A DNA stretch of 64,000 bases from Ophthalmolycus amberensis (GCA_024529925.1 JAFEUB010000896.1:496001-560000); one strand, 5' to 3'. Shown: positions 35,001-47,159, numbered from the stretch's first letter. The notes: generated by a model not told the origin, from the sequence alone. Program-made: numbers and translations.

Positions 35001-36860
35001 CAACCGTTTTTGTGTATGAATGCAGCCACTGTGGTTTTGGGTGTAGTTCACTCTTGAGGAGAAAATATGTAATGCTTTCATGATATTTTTTAAATGTTTT
35101 GTCACCGGATGTGGAAGTCTCAGCGCTGAACCCTCTGTTGGCCTCCTGAAGCTAAGGTGACAGACGAAGGCAGTCGGTGTCCTCTCCTCGTCTGTGCTCT
35201 TTGGTTGTTGATGTTTCTGTCTCCACAGAGGGCCTGGGCCCCTGTTTGTGAGATGGCTGTCTATATGACAGGTCCCCGGTGCCCCGGCTGATCTGTGGGA
35301 CAGACATAACAGGGGTGAGCCTGGGGCACGGCCTGTCACTCACTGTGTGTCTCACGATTGTCTTTGAGTCGCTGCCCTTTTCCTTCTTTTCTCCACATCA
35401 CAAAAATCCAGAAGTAAATACGTTCATGGGGAAGTAGCCGTTCCCTACACGACAAGTATTATGTAAAGATCATTTGGATTTAAATAGGATCAGGCTTTAG
35501 ATTGGAATCCACAAATTACAGTGTAATTACTTTTTGAAAACAATTAAATATGGACACACAACATAAATAGTATCGTGACATGGTGCTCATTAAAGTATCA
35601 CATAGTTTTACTCACCTTTCTTTACTCACCTTTCTTTAAGAGCGTGCATTAGGAATTTCAGCCTATATGGACATTACTTTTTAATAGTTGTACACTACGA
35701 TCAGTACAAATCTATTTCGATCTAAAGAAAATGCCTTTATCACAGTGTGTCCCAGAGTACGGCCCCGTATTCACTCCTATTCCACTGTCTTTAATTATGT
35801 GGTGTAGTTGGTTTGGTTTAGTTCTGTCACAAAGCAACCAACAAACTTAAAAAGTTTAAAAAAACAAAAAAACAGGTTCAACATTAAACATGGACTATTA
35901 CAATCATTTACATAGTATGTAAAATAAATCTTGTTTACGCATGTTTTTTGTTTACCCATTTTGCTTGTAATTCTAAAGTAAATAGTGGCTGTGGACACTG
36001 CAATATTTAGCATTAATTATGAAAAACATAAAAGTGAAAAGATATTGTGACAGGAACTAAAGAATAAGCGTTTTGTCCCCTTGTATGCATCCTGTAACTA
36101 TGTATTACATCCCGGGTGATAGAACGAAAGTAGTCAAAGTTAGTGTTATTCAAACCAAGGTTCCCTTTTAAACACAAATGTGTTACCATCTCCCCTGTCC
36201 GCTTCCTCTTGTAACTACAGATAGATACCCAGTAAGTGTTTCAAGGTACCTTCATGCACAAGACTGCAAATTAGACATTTTGAAGCAAACATTTTTGGAA
36301 AAATTCAAAAGGTATCTCAGTCCTGATTTGCGGAAAGCCTATTTATGGCATCTGGAGGCACAGGTGTGGTCAGGTAAATGAGATGGATGAGGGTGTTTGT
36401 TTGGTGTTGAGCTAGCAGGTGGTGGAGAGGGGGTGGTGGTGTCTGCCCAACTAGGTGTGTGTTGGCATCCATACAAAAACTGACGCCTACAGGCATGGCC
36501 CCGCCTCTTTCCCACCAGATCGACTTTCTTCAGTGAAGGAATGAGACACGGACACCTCCTCCAGGTTGAGACATATAATCTGGGCCTGTCAGGGCCTTTA
36601 TCAAACAGGATCAACTGGTGCGCTGGGCCTTTCTCCACAATCCCCACAGGCAGCAGGATACCTGCACACGCATTCCTTCGACACATCCCTGTCCCATGAG
36701 GCGTATCACCTGTCTTTTATGGCAGCTCAGCTAGAAGATGAGGGGGGAGGGGTTGGAGTACAGTTGCTCCTCTGCATTGTCCTGATGGAAAACTAAGATA
36801 GCAGCATGGCCTTTGGTTTGGAGGATTTACTTCATCCCATGAGTCTTAAAATGTCAGAAT
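32026..36860. other. Intergenic region without recognised gene
   Basis: AT-rich. I specifically looked on the minus strand for further ell exons (ELL N-terminal or occludin-like C-terminal sequence) and saw none. A repeat lies at about 33755-33905. Confidence 0.65.
33755..33905. repeat. Dispersed fish repeat rich in GTTAGCATGCTAAC
   Basis: Contains GTTAGCATGCTAACAC twice (near 33767 and 33832) and CATTTAGCTCAAAGCACATG near 33850, followed by AAGTACAGCCTCAGGGAGC. I recognise this as a common percomorph interspersed repeat. Limits approximate. Confidence 0.65.
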
Positions 36861-38239
36861 GCTGATCAACAAAAAAACAAAAATCCCTGTCTTAGAAAAA
36901 ACTGATTTTGTGTTTGTGCCTGTTTTGTCACTGGATCTCAGTGCTGCATTCGACACGGTCGACCATGCCATACTCCTAGAAAGACTAAAAATCTGGGTGG
37001 GACTCTCTGGCACAGCACTTAACTGGTTTGAATCCTACTTGAAGGACCGAGAATACTTTGTGTCTGTAGCTGATTACACATCAGAGCTGACTAAAATGAC
37101 ATGTGGTGTTCCCCAAGGTTCAATACTGGGGCCTCTTCTGTTCAACATCTACATGCTTCCACTAGCTCAGATTATGGAAAACAACAAAGTGTGTTATCAT
37201 AATTATGCAGACGACACACAAATCTACATAACTATGTCACCAGGGGACTATAATCCCATACAAGGGCTGGGTAACTGCATTGAACAAATCAACAACTGGA
37301 TGTGCCAGAATTTTCTTCAATTAAACAAAGATAAAACAGAAGTAATTGTTTTTGGTACCAAGGACGAACAATTGAAAATCACCGCTCAGCTTCAATCACT
37401 GATGTTAAAACCCACAAACCAAGCCAGAAATCTAGGTGTAGTTATGGATTCAGACCTCAACCTGAACAGCCATATCAAGACAATTACAAAATCAGCCTAC
37501 TATCACCTGAAGAATATATCAAGGATTAGAGGACTTATGTCTCAACAGGATTTGGAAAAACTTGTCCACGCATTTATCTTCAGCAGACTGGACTACTGTA
37601 ACGGTGTGTTTACAGGTCTCTGTAAAAAGTCCGTCAGAACGCTGCAGCTCGAGTCCTCACTAAGACCAGGAGGGTGGACCACATCACTCCAGTTCTGAGG
37701 TCTTTGCACTGGCTTCCTGTCCAACAAAGAATTGACTTTAAAATCCTGCTGTTGGTTTACAAAGCACTGAATGGTTTAGGGCCAAAATACATCTCTGATC
37801 TGCTGCTACCTTATGAACCATCCCGACCCCTCAGGTCGTCTGGACCGGTCTACTTTCTGTTCCCAGAGTCAGAACTAAACATGGAGAAGCAGCGTTTCAG
37901 TTTTTCTGGTCCACATATCTGGAACAAAGTCCCAGAAAGCTGCAGGTCTGCTGAGACCCTCAGCTCATTTAAATCAAGATTGAAGACTTTTCTGTTTGCT
38001 GCTGCCTTTAATTGAACCACATTCAATTAATATATTAATCAATTTCTGCATTTTACTACTGCATTTTATTTCTCACACTGTTTTTTAATAGTTTTAATGA
38101 ATGTTCTTAATTGTTTTTAAATCTCCTTTTCTTTTGCCTTATGTTTGATGCTTTTAATGGTTTTATGTGAAGCACTTTGAATTACCTTGTTGTTGAAATG
38201 TGCTATACAAATAAACTTGCCTTGCCTTGCCTTGCCTTA
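36859..38239 (+). mobile_element. 5'-truncated L2/CR1-type LINE with frameshift
   Basis: The first frame (to 37698) contains reverse transcriptase motifs LDLSAAFDTVDHAILLERL, GVPQGSILGPLLFNIYM and the catalytic YADDTQIY. The C-terminal part (LHWLPVQQRIDFKILL onward, to stop at 38015) is in a different frame starting near 37640. The junction near 37630-37650 appears to have lost bases, since the expected NAAARVLT stretch reads only in the second frame. The 3' end has the L2-like tail AAGCACTTTGAATTACCTTG and a CCTTG microsatellite (38216-38239). The endonuclease and N-terminal half are missing, so the copy is inactive. Confidence 0.88.
38216..38239 (+). repeat. (CCTTG)n tail of the LINE
   Basis: Four to five units of CCTTG directly after TACAAATAAACTTG. 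Short 3' tandem tails are usual for L2/CR1 elements. Confidence 0.85.
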
Positions 38240-39859
38240 TATTCCCTTGAGGATACAGCAGCGCACCTGAGGGAGCCCTCCTTGGCTCAGTTGTTTCAGC
38301 CCGTCACTGTGAGTGGCCAGATAAGAGAGGGCATGAATCAAAGCAGCAGCCTCGTTGTGCACAGAGCCCTAATTATATCACGCGACCCTGAGCCATATGT
38401 CTTGTACTCTCTTTAATTGAATTGATCCTGGATGGGATTGGCTGACATACCTTCCAGTGACTGAGCCTGCACTTAGACAGCGAGGCGAGGAATAAAAGCA
38501 ATTTGGGACAGTTGTTTTCTTGGCACAGTTGGGATAAAATCCTAAAGGTATCCTGCAGCCTGCAGTTTCATTTCACAGATGTCATTGCCGTTACTCGACT
38601 TGCCCAAAGCAACAACCTGTATTGTCTAATATTAAATAATTGTGAATTTTATTGGCATGTTGGCAGCCCGACGATTCTTTTTAAAGACGGACACTTACCT
38701 TATTGAATTTCTTGGTCACATGTGAATGCATTATTTGCTCCGGACTCACAGAGGAGGACATCTGACGTCAACTTGTCCCCAGACTTGGCCAACTCAATTA
38801 CTGCATCTATCAGCTAGCGGCCTCATGACGACACATGAAGATTAAGTTAATGATTTAATACCTCGGAATCACCTGTTTATTTGTGCCGTCTGTTAATCAC
38901 TTTGTGTAAAGATATGCAGAGGAGCTGCCGACATGTTGCATTCATGTCTCCAACAGCACACTATCAACAGTATAGAAACCCCATAACGTGTAGGTACATG
39001 TCTGACTGAAGTCTCAACACCTTTGTGGCTGTATGAAGCTCATTGCCTGGAGCGGCTGGGAGTTTCCCCGAAAAGCACTGAGGTGCAACTCATTTCGTCT
39101 TTCTTCCTACTTAGTTTTTTTCTGCTCCTGTGCAGGCAGGAGGCTAAATCCATGAAAGCCAAACTGAAAAGGAAACAGACAGACAGAGAGCTCTTTTTCA
39201 GACTCCTTGGCCCATAATCAGAGTGGGATGTGGGTTTGAAGCTGAAGTGAACAAAGTCAGTGTTAAACGTGGCTGTGACGTGGAGTTAAAGTTGTCCAAA
39301 CAGGGTTGATTCCCTGTGAAGCAGGGCTGGCCCATGAAGAGGGGAGAAGCTTTGATTGTAGAATACATATGTGCCAGACAGCCGAGGGTATAATGAGATG
39401 GCGAGAGTCTGGCACAGGAGAAAGAAACACTTTTGTGATGTTTGATGACTCATTTTTTCCCAAACTCAGCATGGCCAAGTGTTCCTTCTAATGCTGAACC
39501 CTCAGAGTGAGTGGTAGCTTGGCTGAACTTCTTTTATTGCTTGAAAAGTTGATATGAAAACAAGGCGGTTCAGGAGGAACAGCTGCTAATGCTGTGCTTT
39601 ACCCGACTGACTGAGAGATGTGCTGAATCCTCACAGTTTTCCTCACTGCTGCATTTATTGCCTAATGCACTTATAATGGATATTTAAGAATAATTTAGAA
39701 ATGATAATGTGGAAACAATGTGACATATGACAGGGCCAGCCTGCTGTGGCTGTGTATCGCAGCATGAAGACAGACAGGACTGACCTCAGAGTCTGTCACA
39801 GACTTAAAAAAACGTGAACCGAAAAATGTCACGGTAACGAAAACGGCAAATGTATTTAC
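38240..39859. other. Gene-free interval between LINE and ell relic
   Basis: No coding exon or classified repeat recognised. Confidence 0.6.
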
Positions 39860-39992
39860 CTTGCTGCCTTGGTAGCCTTCGAACTCGCAGTGCGCTGTCA
39901 GTGAGTTTAACGTGAAAGACGGAGACATTGCTACCGTTGCTCACTCTTCCACAGGACAGTCCGTAGCACTGCTCCTCCTTCAGCGCCGCCAT
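39860..39992 (-). pseudogene. ell: ell exon 1 relic (RNA polymerase II elongation factor ELL), frameshifted
   Basis: From ATG at 39992-39990 the minus strand reads MAALKEEQCYGLSCGRVSNG and then SNVSVFHVKLTDSALR, nearly identical to the N-terminus of vertebrate ELL. ELL is a super-elongation-complex subunit that raises RNA polymerase II elongation rate. After ALR the family continues AFE; here the DNA is CGAGTTCGAA, which reads FEGYQGSK only after a frame change, consistent with loss of 2 nt (133 nt against 135 expected). The exon still ends in a good donor, AAG|GTAAAT, and the ATG has a strong Kozak context (AAAGATGG). No other ell exon is recognised in the window. It may be a relic after gene loss, an assembly error, or the first exon of a gene whose intron 1 runs out of the window past fgfr1. 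Human ELL lies beside FKBP8 in the same orientation. Confidence 0.75.
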
Positions 39993-40800
39993 CTTTGCTA
40001 CCGTGTTCCCACCACCACGCGCACGGAACGCACTCTGTCGTAAACCGGAGAACTCCCGTTGCTTTTTCAAATGAATATTCAAATGAGCGGTCACAGATGA
40101 TGAAGTCATTGAGCAGCAACGAAGCCCTATATAGTCACATGTGTAGTATAACTAAACTACATTTACACTGCAGCGTACATATCATAATACAATATTATAG
40201 GTGTAAACTACTCTGGAATAGTATTCTAGAAATAGTCGTCGACTTTTACTTCTAAATCGGATACAACGCCTTAATTATTGATTTTTAAGATGCTACTGTA
40301 TTTTGTAATTATGTTTTAATGGGGGACAAAAATATGTAACTTTTCACAGTATTTTAAGATTGGGCATTGACATCAGTTGTGCGTAGGAAGTGGGAAACGA
40401 TAGGTCATCTGATTGCGTCAGAGAAACGTCAATGCCTAAAAATAAAAAAATAAAAAACAGCTTCGGGCATATCCAGAAAATGTGGGAAAGTCCAGCTGTA
40501 AACAGATATAAAAGGAGAAATGTAAAGACTGAATATTTGTTATCTTGTCTTAAAGAACAAGTGGATTGTTTTAATTTACTGTACAAATAGGACTGGGTGA
40601 ATTTTACTGGAAGATGTCTGGTACAGCCATTACCTATCTGCATTTATATTTCTTAATCCTCTGAAGCCAGTTTTATACAGCAGAGATGCCACAGATCACC
40701 CTGTAACACTTCATGAAGTCAGTCCAGAACTGGAAATAGTCAAAAACCACTGGATACCTCGTCACCGATACTTAACCTGAAAACAAAGAAGGAAACTGTG
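39993..40800. other. Interval between ell relic and fkbp8 3' end
   Basis: About 0.8 kb. The part next to the ell ATG may be its old promoter (CACCACGCGCACGG near 40010). Nothing else recognised. Confidence 0.5.
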
Positions 40801-40818
40801 TCTTGATGTCGGACACAT

Positions 40819-40824
40819 TTTATT
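40819..40824 (-). terminator. fkbp8: Poly(A) signal AATAAA, fkbp8
   Basis: TTTATT on the plus strand, i.e. AATAAA on the coding strand, about 1.18 kb after the fkbp8 stop codon. It is the most plausible 3' end seen. Confidence 0.55.
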
Positions 40825-41098
40825 GTTATTATAAAATTAACAAATACAGGGAATGCCGGGGACTTTCTCATCCACTTCATTTGTCACCAACTGTTTAGAT
40901 TTATGCAGCTTTTGGCTCTGTAGGACTCCCATCTACTCTGAAGAAGCCACATAGTCTTTAACTGAGAAAACAATGGAATGGCAGAACAGTGGAATAAAAC
41001 ACTTAAAGCAACATCATTTCCCAGAAATTCTTCACAGGCAAAACATATAGGGAACAAAAAAGAAAAGAAAAAAGAAATCCATATACACACACATTGTA

Positions 41099-41142
41099 CT
41101 TGAAGTGTCATCCTTCAACATTTGGTCTTTATCATCAAAAAG
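41099..41142 (+). repeat. 44-bp repeat unit, copy A (fkbp8 3'UTR)
   Basis: CTTGAAGTGTCATCC then TTCAACATTTGGTC; about 85-90% identical to copy B at 43387-43430, same orientation. Confidence 0.7.
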
Positions 41143-41999
41143 GGAGGTATAATTGACTGGAACTTGAATAATAAATATAAACTGAGGTGAGGTGTTCTTT
41201 TTATGTTTGCTCCTCTACATACGTATAAAAATGAGCTGGATACAATTTTAGGAACACCTTTCTGAATAATATCACAACAAACTCCAGCCTCACTACGCAC
41301 CATTGAACTGACAACTTCTAAAACAGAAGTACTGCATTACTGTACAGGGGGCTTGTATTTTCATGTTCACTTAGTGTACGAGTAGTCTTTAGAAATGGTG
41401 TGAGCGCTATAGCACACAAGCCAGATACTTTGCCAACCTGTGGACCTCAAATAATAAAGCATCTGCATTACATCATTCAACATACATGAAGCATTGTACC
41501 ACAATTAAAACAAAAGCGAAATCACACATTCTCTCTTGGATAGGAATTATTAACTAAGCTGCACAATCTGATGCTTTAAAACGATAGCATAACTAAAAGG
41601 ACCATATCACAATAGCTATTCTTAAATGGGAAAAATATATACGTAAATAGCTCTTATCTGAATCTATGCTAAATAATTTTACATTTCAAATAAATTTCAA
41701 CTTTTAACTACCAAAGACTAAAACAATGGCAGCAAAGGAAAGCAGTGTCTGGCAACATGACGGATATGCATAAAGCTACACATCTATAAATGTTGGAGAT
41801 GCAGCTCCCGTATGCAAATATTAATGTTTTATTATTTGTCAAATATAGTTCTCAAACATAGCAGAGAAAGGTGAGTGACAGTGACGACGCAAAGGACCGA
41901 CCAATCCCCCCCCCGACCAAAAGTCAAAAGGCACTGCCAGATGTGCTTCTGTGTTCAGGCTCACATTACAGAGGTTTGGTCAAGCTCATCAGGCTTGGT

Positions 42000-44900
42000 T
42001 CAATTTCTAGCAGCTATGACAACAGATAATGCTACACCTCCAATGGCTACCGCAGTGGCACCGAACAGCCATTTCCAGCTGAGGCCCTGAGGAAATAAAA
42101 AGAGGAAGAGAAGGGATGTTAAGTAGGTTGCAGAATATCACGATGTCAAAAGCTCTACGAAACACATTCATCTTGACTTAAAATATTGATATATAACTGA
42201 TGCTCCTTGTTCATTATCACACAACGGGTCCCTTGATGATTACATACATATCACTTAAAATAAAAAATTAATGTAAGTGCATGAGCATCATGTGATGAAC
42301 AGAAATTCAAGCTTTATTCAAACCCCAAACCCGTTTCCTCGGGGAGTGACTCTCACCCACGTAGACTTGGCCCGGTGTTTCGGAGAACCGCTGCTGCTAC
42401 CACCACCGGGGTTACCCAGCATCTTCTTATACATGGCCTGCTCCGCTCCTCTCTGCTCAGAGTTCTTCTTCACCAGCTTGGAGAGCTCTGCGTGGATGGT
42501 CTATACAGAAGAGACAAAACAAATAAAAGGTGTTGCAGGCTCCAGTTTAACACCCAAACCCCCAAATCCCCCCTCTACTCTACTACCAACCCAGCTATCC
42601 TCACACGAGGGGGACAAAGTACTGTATCACCACCTAAGACTGATTTGGGAATGCGTCAGGATCACAATACGCTTACATCAACAGACACAAAGGGGCGATC
42701 ATTAGTCAGTGATCATGATGGATGGATGGATGAAGCCCTGATTAAATCAGCTGCATAAATAAATGCTGGGAATTTTTTTTTATTTGTGCCGCTCTTTATC
42801 ATCTTACAAGAAATCACCGGCTTGCGTCACAAACGTGGCCTGTCGTTTAGCCCACATGTACACACAATTCCAGGATACGAGTTTAATTATTGTTCCAACA
42901 TTGTCTCCGATCTGAGTCACTTCACTGCTCATAAAGCTGGCAAGTGACTCAGAAAATCAATGCTTTTCAGAAGCAACTCAAATGTTTGTGCTTTGGAAAT
43001 GTGTTTCAGAGAAACTGATGGAGCACAATCTGAGTTTATAGCAATGCTCACTTCATAGGAATATTTGAGGACAGTCTTCCCGCAGTGGACTGCTTTGGGT
43101 TGCTGTTCTGTCTGATATTACTTCTGCCTGATATCAGACACAACTGCCAACATGCTACACTTTTATGGCCAGTTAGCCCGTCACTCCCTTTGTTTCCTTC
43201 TTCCAAAACAGTGGTGAGGAAGCACAGGAGCCAACCTGCCTCCATATGACCGTGTAGCTTTCAAAAGGCTAATTTTCCAAAACAGAGTTTGGTTCAGTGC
43301 TCTACAGAAATCGCACCGGAGCAACATTGCATCACTTGCAGCAACTTCAGGGCAAAAAAAACAACACATACACACCCAAAATTCTTCTTGAAGTGTCATC
43401 CTACAACATTTGGTCTTATTGATCAAGAAGTGTTCTATCACAATAAACTCTCCTCAGCATTATTCACAGCCTGAGTAATGCTGTATTCCAATCATGTTCC
43501 TTGTTTTAAAAGGTAAGAAGTGCACCTCTATTACCAAGAAATGTTGGTCTCGTACATCTACTTTAGCTGCTGCTTTACTATATGTATTCACAAATGACCA
43601 AAAATATAGAACACCCCCCACATTATTGTGTGGGGATACACTGACAGACAATTGTGGAGAGCGTGCAGTCGATCCGATGTCTGTCCTGACAATGTGTCTG
43701 TTCCTATCTAAGAGTGAGCAGAAACGTTTACAGAACATTGTTTGAGCAGTTGGCAACACTATTGTGCAATCAGCTACCCAGCAAAATGACAACAATGACA
43801 CCGACTTGTCCCCAGGGCAAGGATTAAAACAGGCTGAACAAACATGTAACATCCTGTCCTGACAGCATCTGAGGCTGTCTCAACTGGAACTGCCGAGCCC
43901 GTTTGTCACGTCAAAAAGTAAACAGACAAAAAAAAAAATTCTTCACATCAAATTTGAGTTGGAGGAGGGCGTGAACAGCAAGAAAGAAACCAGTGTAAAA
44001 ATGCAGACAGCATGCTGGTCAAAGCTTGAAGAAGAGAGAGAGAGCGTCATCCTCTCACTCCATGACGCCTGCTTCTCTTTAAGACCGCCTCATTGATTAT
44101 AATGGGAGCGTTCTGGTCTTGTCACTGAAGCACACCCACTGTTCTTGCTGTTAGAACATGAGGTTATTTAGAGAGTCTTTTCATTATTAAAGCACTAAGA
44201 GGGAAGTCTATGTTGACATTCAAACAGCTAATCTCTCACCAGTAAAATTGTGTGTTGACACAAAGACATCATTGTCAACATAGATGCTGTTAACAGCTAT
44301 GTATTGACACATACGCAAAAGGGCCTGGACGTGCATCCAATCTACAGCATGCATGATTATTATTTCAGATATAAAAAGATTGCCTTCTACACAAAGGCAC
44401 ATTAAAAGAGCGATCCACCTAAAGTGAACTGTAGCAAAACGTTATAGTACATTACATTTAAACTGCACATGCCGGAGGAAAAGCTTTAGTGGGGGCCAGG
44501 CCATGTGCTGTTTGACAGATTGGTGGAGGACTCAAGTGGGGGATTCTGGGCACAACTACCATGCTGCTGCATCTCACAGCGTATCCAAGAAGCCCACGCA
44601 CTGAGCAGAGTTCTGTCAATGGCCTTGTGTAGCCAAGGAACCACATTTCCCGACTGTACAAGCAGAAGAACAGGACCAATAGCTAGGTATTAGATACGGC
44701 TCGGGTGAAGGGTAACCCTATTTACAGCATCACCATGAAAACAGATCCTCTGAAATGATGAATCAGCTGTCCACCTGACCTTGCAAAACAAATTAAGTGA
44801 TTTGATAAACTACCCAATGACGCCATCTACTGGTCATAGGAAGAAACTGCAATTTCTTCGTACTAAAAGATAAAATGAAGAAGCCAACAGTACCTTGTTG

Positions 44901-46641
44901 CTTGGTTCCAATTTCAGCGCCTTCCTCAAAGTTTGAATGGCTTCTGTATATTCCCCTTGCAAGGCTAGTACCTTGAGTGAAAACACACAAGTTTCAGTCA
45001 GCAATCCATCACAGACAAACAGAGAACGTAAAGAAAAACAGTATGTACCTTGCCCATGCGGAAAAGTGCTTTTATGTTGTCTGGCTGGTGTTCCAGTGCT
45101 GAGACACAAGATTTGAGTGCGGCGTCATAGTGATCCAGTTTCAGCTGAGAAGCAGCCATGTTGTTTAAACACTTCACTCTTACACCCATCAGCTCATTTT
45201 CCTCCTCAGGACTAATGTCAACTGCACCAAAAGAAACATAAACAAAGACTTAAAACATAGTAAAAAGTATCCTGTCCATCAGTGAATCATTAAAATGACT
45301 GAACATTGGTTAACTCTATTCCCTATCATCCTCTAAGGCGGGCCACAGAGTCCCAACTCACTGGCCTGCATCTCACCTTTAGAACTCGACTCTGTTATCT
45401 GCAGGGCAATGCTGTACGAATTCACTGCAAACGCGTAGTCCCCACGCTGATAATGAACGTTGCCCCTCTCTCTCTTATGGCTGGCCAGGGCGATCTTTTC
45501 TGGAGGAGTCAGCAGCTCCACGTCTGGAGCATCAGTAGCTTTCAGCAGTTCCACTTCTAGGGATAGTTCAGAGTTGGGGGGAACCTCAGGCTCAAGACTG
45601 GAATTATGAAGGAACACAGTCAGGAGTTAAGGAAATAAGAGTCCCAATGTAAGTGTGCGTCACAGTAGGGTTCAGAACACCTAAGAACAGAGCTTGTAGA
45701 TTAAGTAAAGTTGCGCTGTTTTGTGTCAAATTAAACAAAAGGGAATATACAGAAGGTTTGGTATGATTGTATTACATTTGTAAAGCATTTAGCAGTTAGA
45801 TTCAAGCATGTCCCTACCTCCCCCGGACACCATATGCATATTTTGCATCGACCTGGACGAGGGCCTTCTCTCCCATCTCCATGAGTTGCACTGCTAGATC
45901 CAGAGCCTGAAAGGAAAAACATCTCATCCAGTGAGATATGACATGTACAATGCAACAATAACTGCTGTCAGTAGGATAAAAAGTATGTCAAATTGTCAGT
46001 TATTACCTGGATGACATCTCCATCTCCGAGAGTGAAAGAGAGGTCAGGCTGCTCCTCTACGAGTGTCCCGTCCTTCAGGTACGTTTTAAGATTGATCTTT
46101 AAATTTTGTCCTTTCTGTGGCCGACTGTCTCGCCCTCCCCCTGCCTCCAGGACTTTTTTCTTCAGCTGGTCATTACCTGGAGACAAACACAGTCACGTTA
46201 ATTCCGGTCAGCTAAAGTATTGATCGCTGCCATTGTGGAGCAACCACAACACCGTGGGCTCTGTGTTGCAGAGGGGGTTGCTGGCTATCAATGTTAACTT
46301 ATAACCTACTAAAACACCTTCTACAGGAATATATTCTGCTGCTATCTGACATGTTACAATGGAGCTTTTTGTTACATACCTAATACATCCATCCATTCTT
46401 CCACCGGACCTGGAGGGTCTGAATCTGAGTCTGCATTTTTCTTTTCGGACTCGTACGTGCTTTTCCCCTTCCCACCGCCGGCATCTTCCAGAGGAGGAGG
46501 AGGGTCGTCGTCAATGTCTTCTTCATCTAAAACCTCAAAGTCCTCTCTGCTGTCCAGCAACGAGGTTCGTCCATTCTTCTTCACTGACGCCGCACTGGCG
46601 TGGCTGTCACAGGCGTCCATGATCTCTTCTTTTTCAGTCAT
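42000..46641 (-). CDS. fkbp8: FKBP8 (FKBP38), tail-anchored TPR immunophilin
   Basis: FKBP8 sits in the outer mitochondrial and ER membranes, binds BCL2 and HSP90, and acts as an LC3 receptor in mitophagy. Coding exons in transcript order: 46641-46380, 46176-46007, 45906-45818, 45597-45377, 45221-45049, 44971-44894, 42500-42357, 42086-42000. The total is 1224 nt, so 407 residues plus stop, close to human (413), with all phases compatible. Domain order: acidic N-terminus with the LIR-type core FEVL at 35-38 followed by DEEDIDDD; FKBP domain about 95-190 (LSFTLGDGDVIQ, YAYGVRG); TPR units about 214-331 (ERGNVHYQRGDYAFAVNSY, LDHYDAALKS, EYTEAIQTLRKALKLEPSNK); C-terminal anchor WKWLFGATAVAIGGVALSVV, about 383-402, ending in AARN. 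The ATG at 46641 is the first in the exon and gives the acidic N-terminus of the family. A Gly/Ser-rich insert (GGGSSSGS) precedes the anchor. Confidence 0.95.
42501..44893 (-). other. fkbp8: fkbp8 intron before the two 3' coding exons
   Basis: Largest fkbp8 intron (2.4 kb). Donor AAG|GTACTG at 44894/44893, acceptor ATATAG at 42501. It contains the second copy (43387-43430) of the 44-bp segment also found in the 3'UTR. No exon recognised inside. Confidence 0.8.
43387..43430 (+). repeat. 44-bp repeat unit, copy B (fkbp8 intron)
   Basis: CTTGAAGTGTCATCC then TACAACATTTGGTC. See copy A. A weaker upstream resemblance (CATACACACC against CATATACACAC) suggests the repeat is a little longer. Confidence 0.7.
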
Positions 46642-46651
46642 TCGTAGAATA

Positions 46652-46869
46652 CTATGAGGATGGAGGTTAACAATTAAAAAAACAACTTTATTGATTTCTT
46701 AACTGTTTGTCCCCAAAACCGTAAAATATTCAACTGCTGGTATATTAGCTACATCAGTGAGCCACAGCATTTAAGGTTTAAAATAAAACGACTAGCAAAA
46801 TCATCCAGTAATGAGTCGCTAGCTAACAATTAATAACTCATTTTCAACAAAGTCACAATTTAAACTCAC
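46652..46869 (-). other. fkbp8: fkbp8 5'UTR intron (inferred)
   Basis: On the minus strand a donor ACAG|GTGAGTTT at 46870/46869 pairs with an acceptor TCATAG at 46652, which is 10 nt upstream of the start codon. This predicts a non-coding exon 1 upstream of 46870, within about 46870-47160. Confidence 0.5.
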
Positions 46870-47028
46870 CTGTTTACTGTTTTGCTACAACAGTAACGTT
46901 ATATTTTGATTAGCAGTAGCCAAGCTAGCCACACGTTTCCAGAAGTTTCTGAACAATTTATATCCTTCAGCTATCTCTTCAAGCGGTTAGCAGGCTAATG
47001 CTAACATACAGTAGCCGAGGAAGCTGAC

Positions 47029-47105
47029 AATAGCAAACTAGCATTAGCTGTAATCTCGCTAGCTATGTAGCATAGCTAGATTACAGCTAATGCTAGTTTG
47101 CTATT
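47029..47105. repeat. Near-perfect palindrome in the fkbp8 promoter/5'UTR region
   Basis: Positions 47029-47056 (starting AATAGCAAACTAGCATTAGC) are the perfect reverse complement of 47078-47105. The centre is also symmetric: CTAGCTATG at 47059-47067 pairs with CATAGCTAG at 47071-47079. A direct copy of GCTATGTAGCATAGCTAG follows at about 47105-47122. The structure resembles a small foldback element or a hairpin-forming promoter segment. Confidence 0.85.
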
Positions 47106-47159
47106 GCTATGTAGCATAGCTAGCTAATGTTGGTAGACATTAAGTGACTGGTTGTGTCT

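Larger units (their letters stand above)
40805..41999 (-). other. fkbp8: fkbp8 3' untranslated region (inferred)
   Basis: From the stop codon (42002-42000) to the AATAAA at 40824-40819. It contains a 44-bp segment (41099-41142) that recurs in an fkbp8 intron. Confidence 0.55.

Noticed and set aside
34932..35339. 135-codon open frame on the - strand, considered as a possible ell exon
   Set aside because: The translation has no resemblance to ELL and no good splice sites in the needed phase.
36339..36686. 115-codon open frame on the - strand just before the LINE
   Set aside because: No recognisable domain, no ELL similarity, no splice context.
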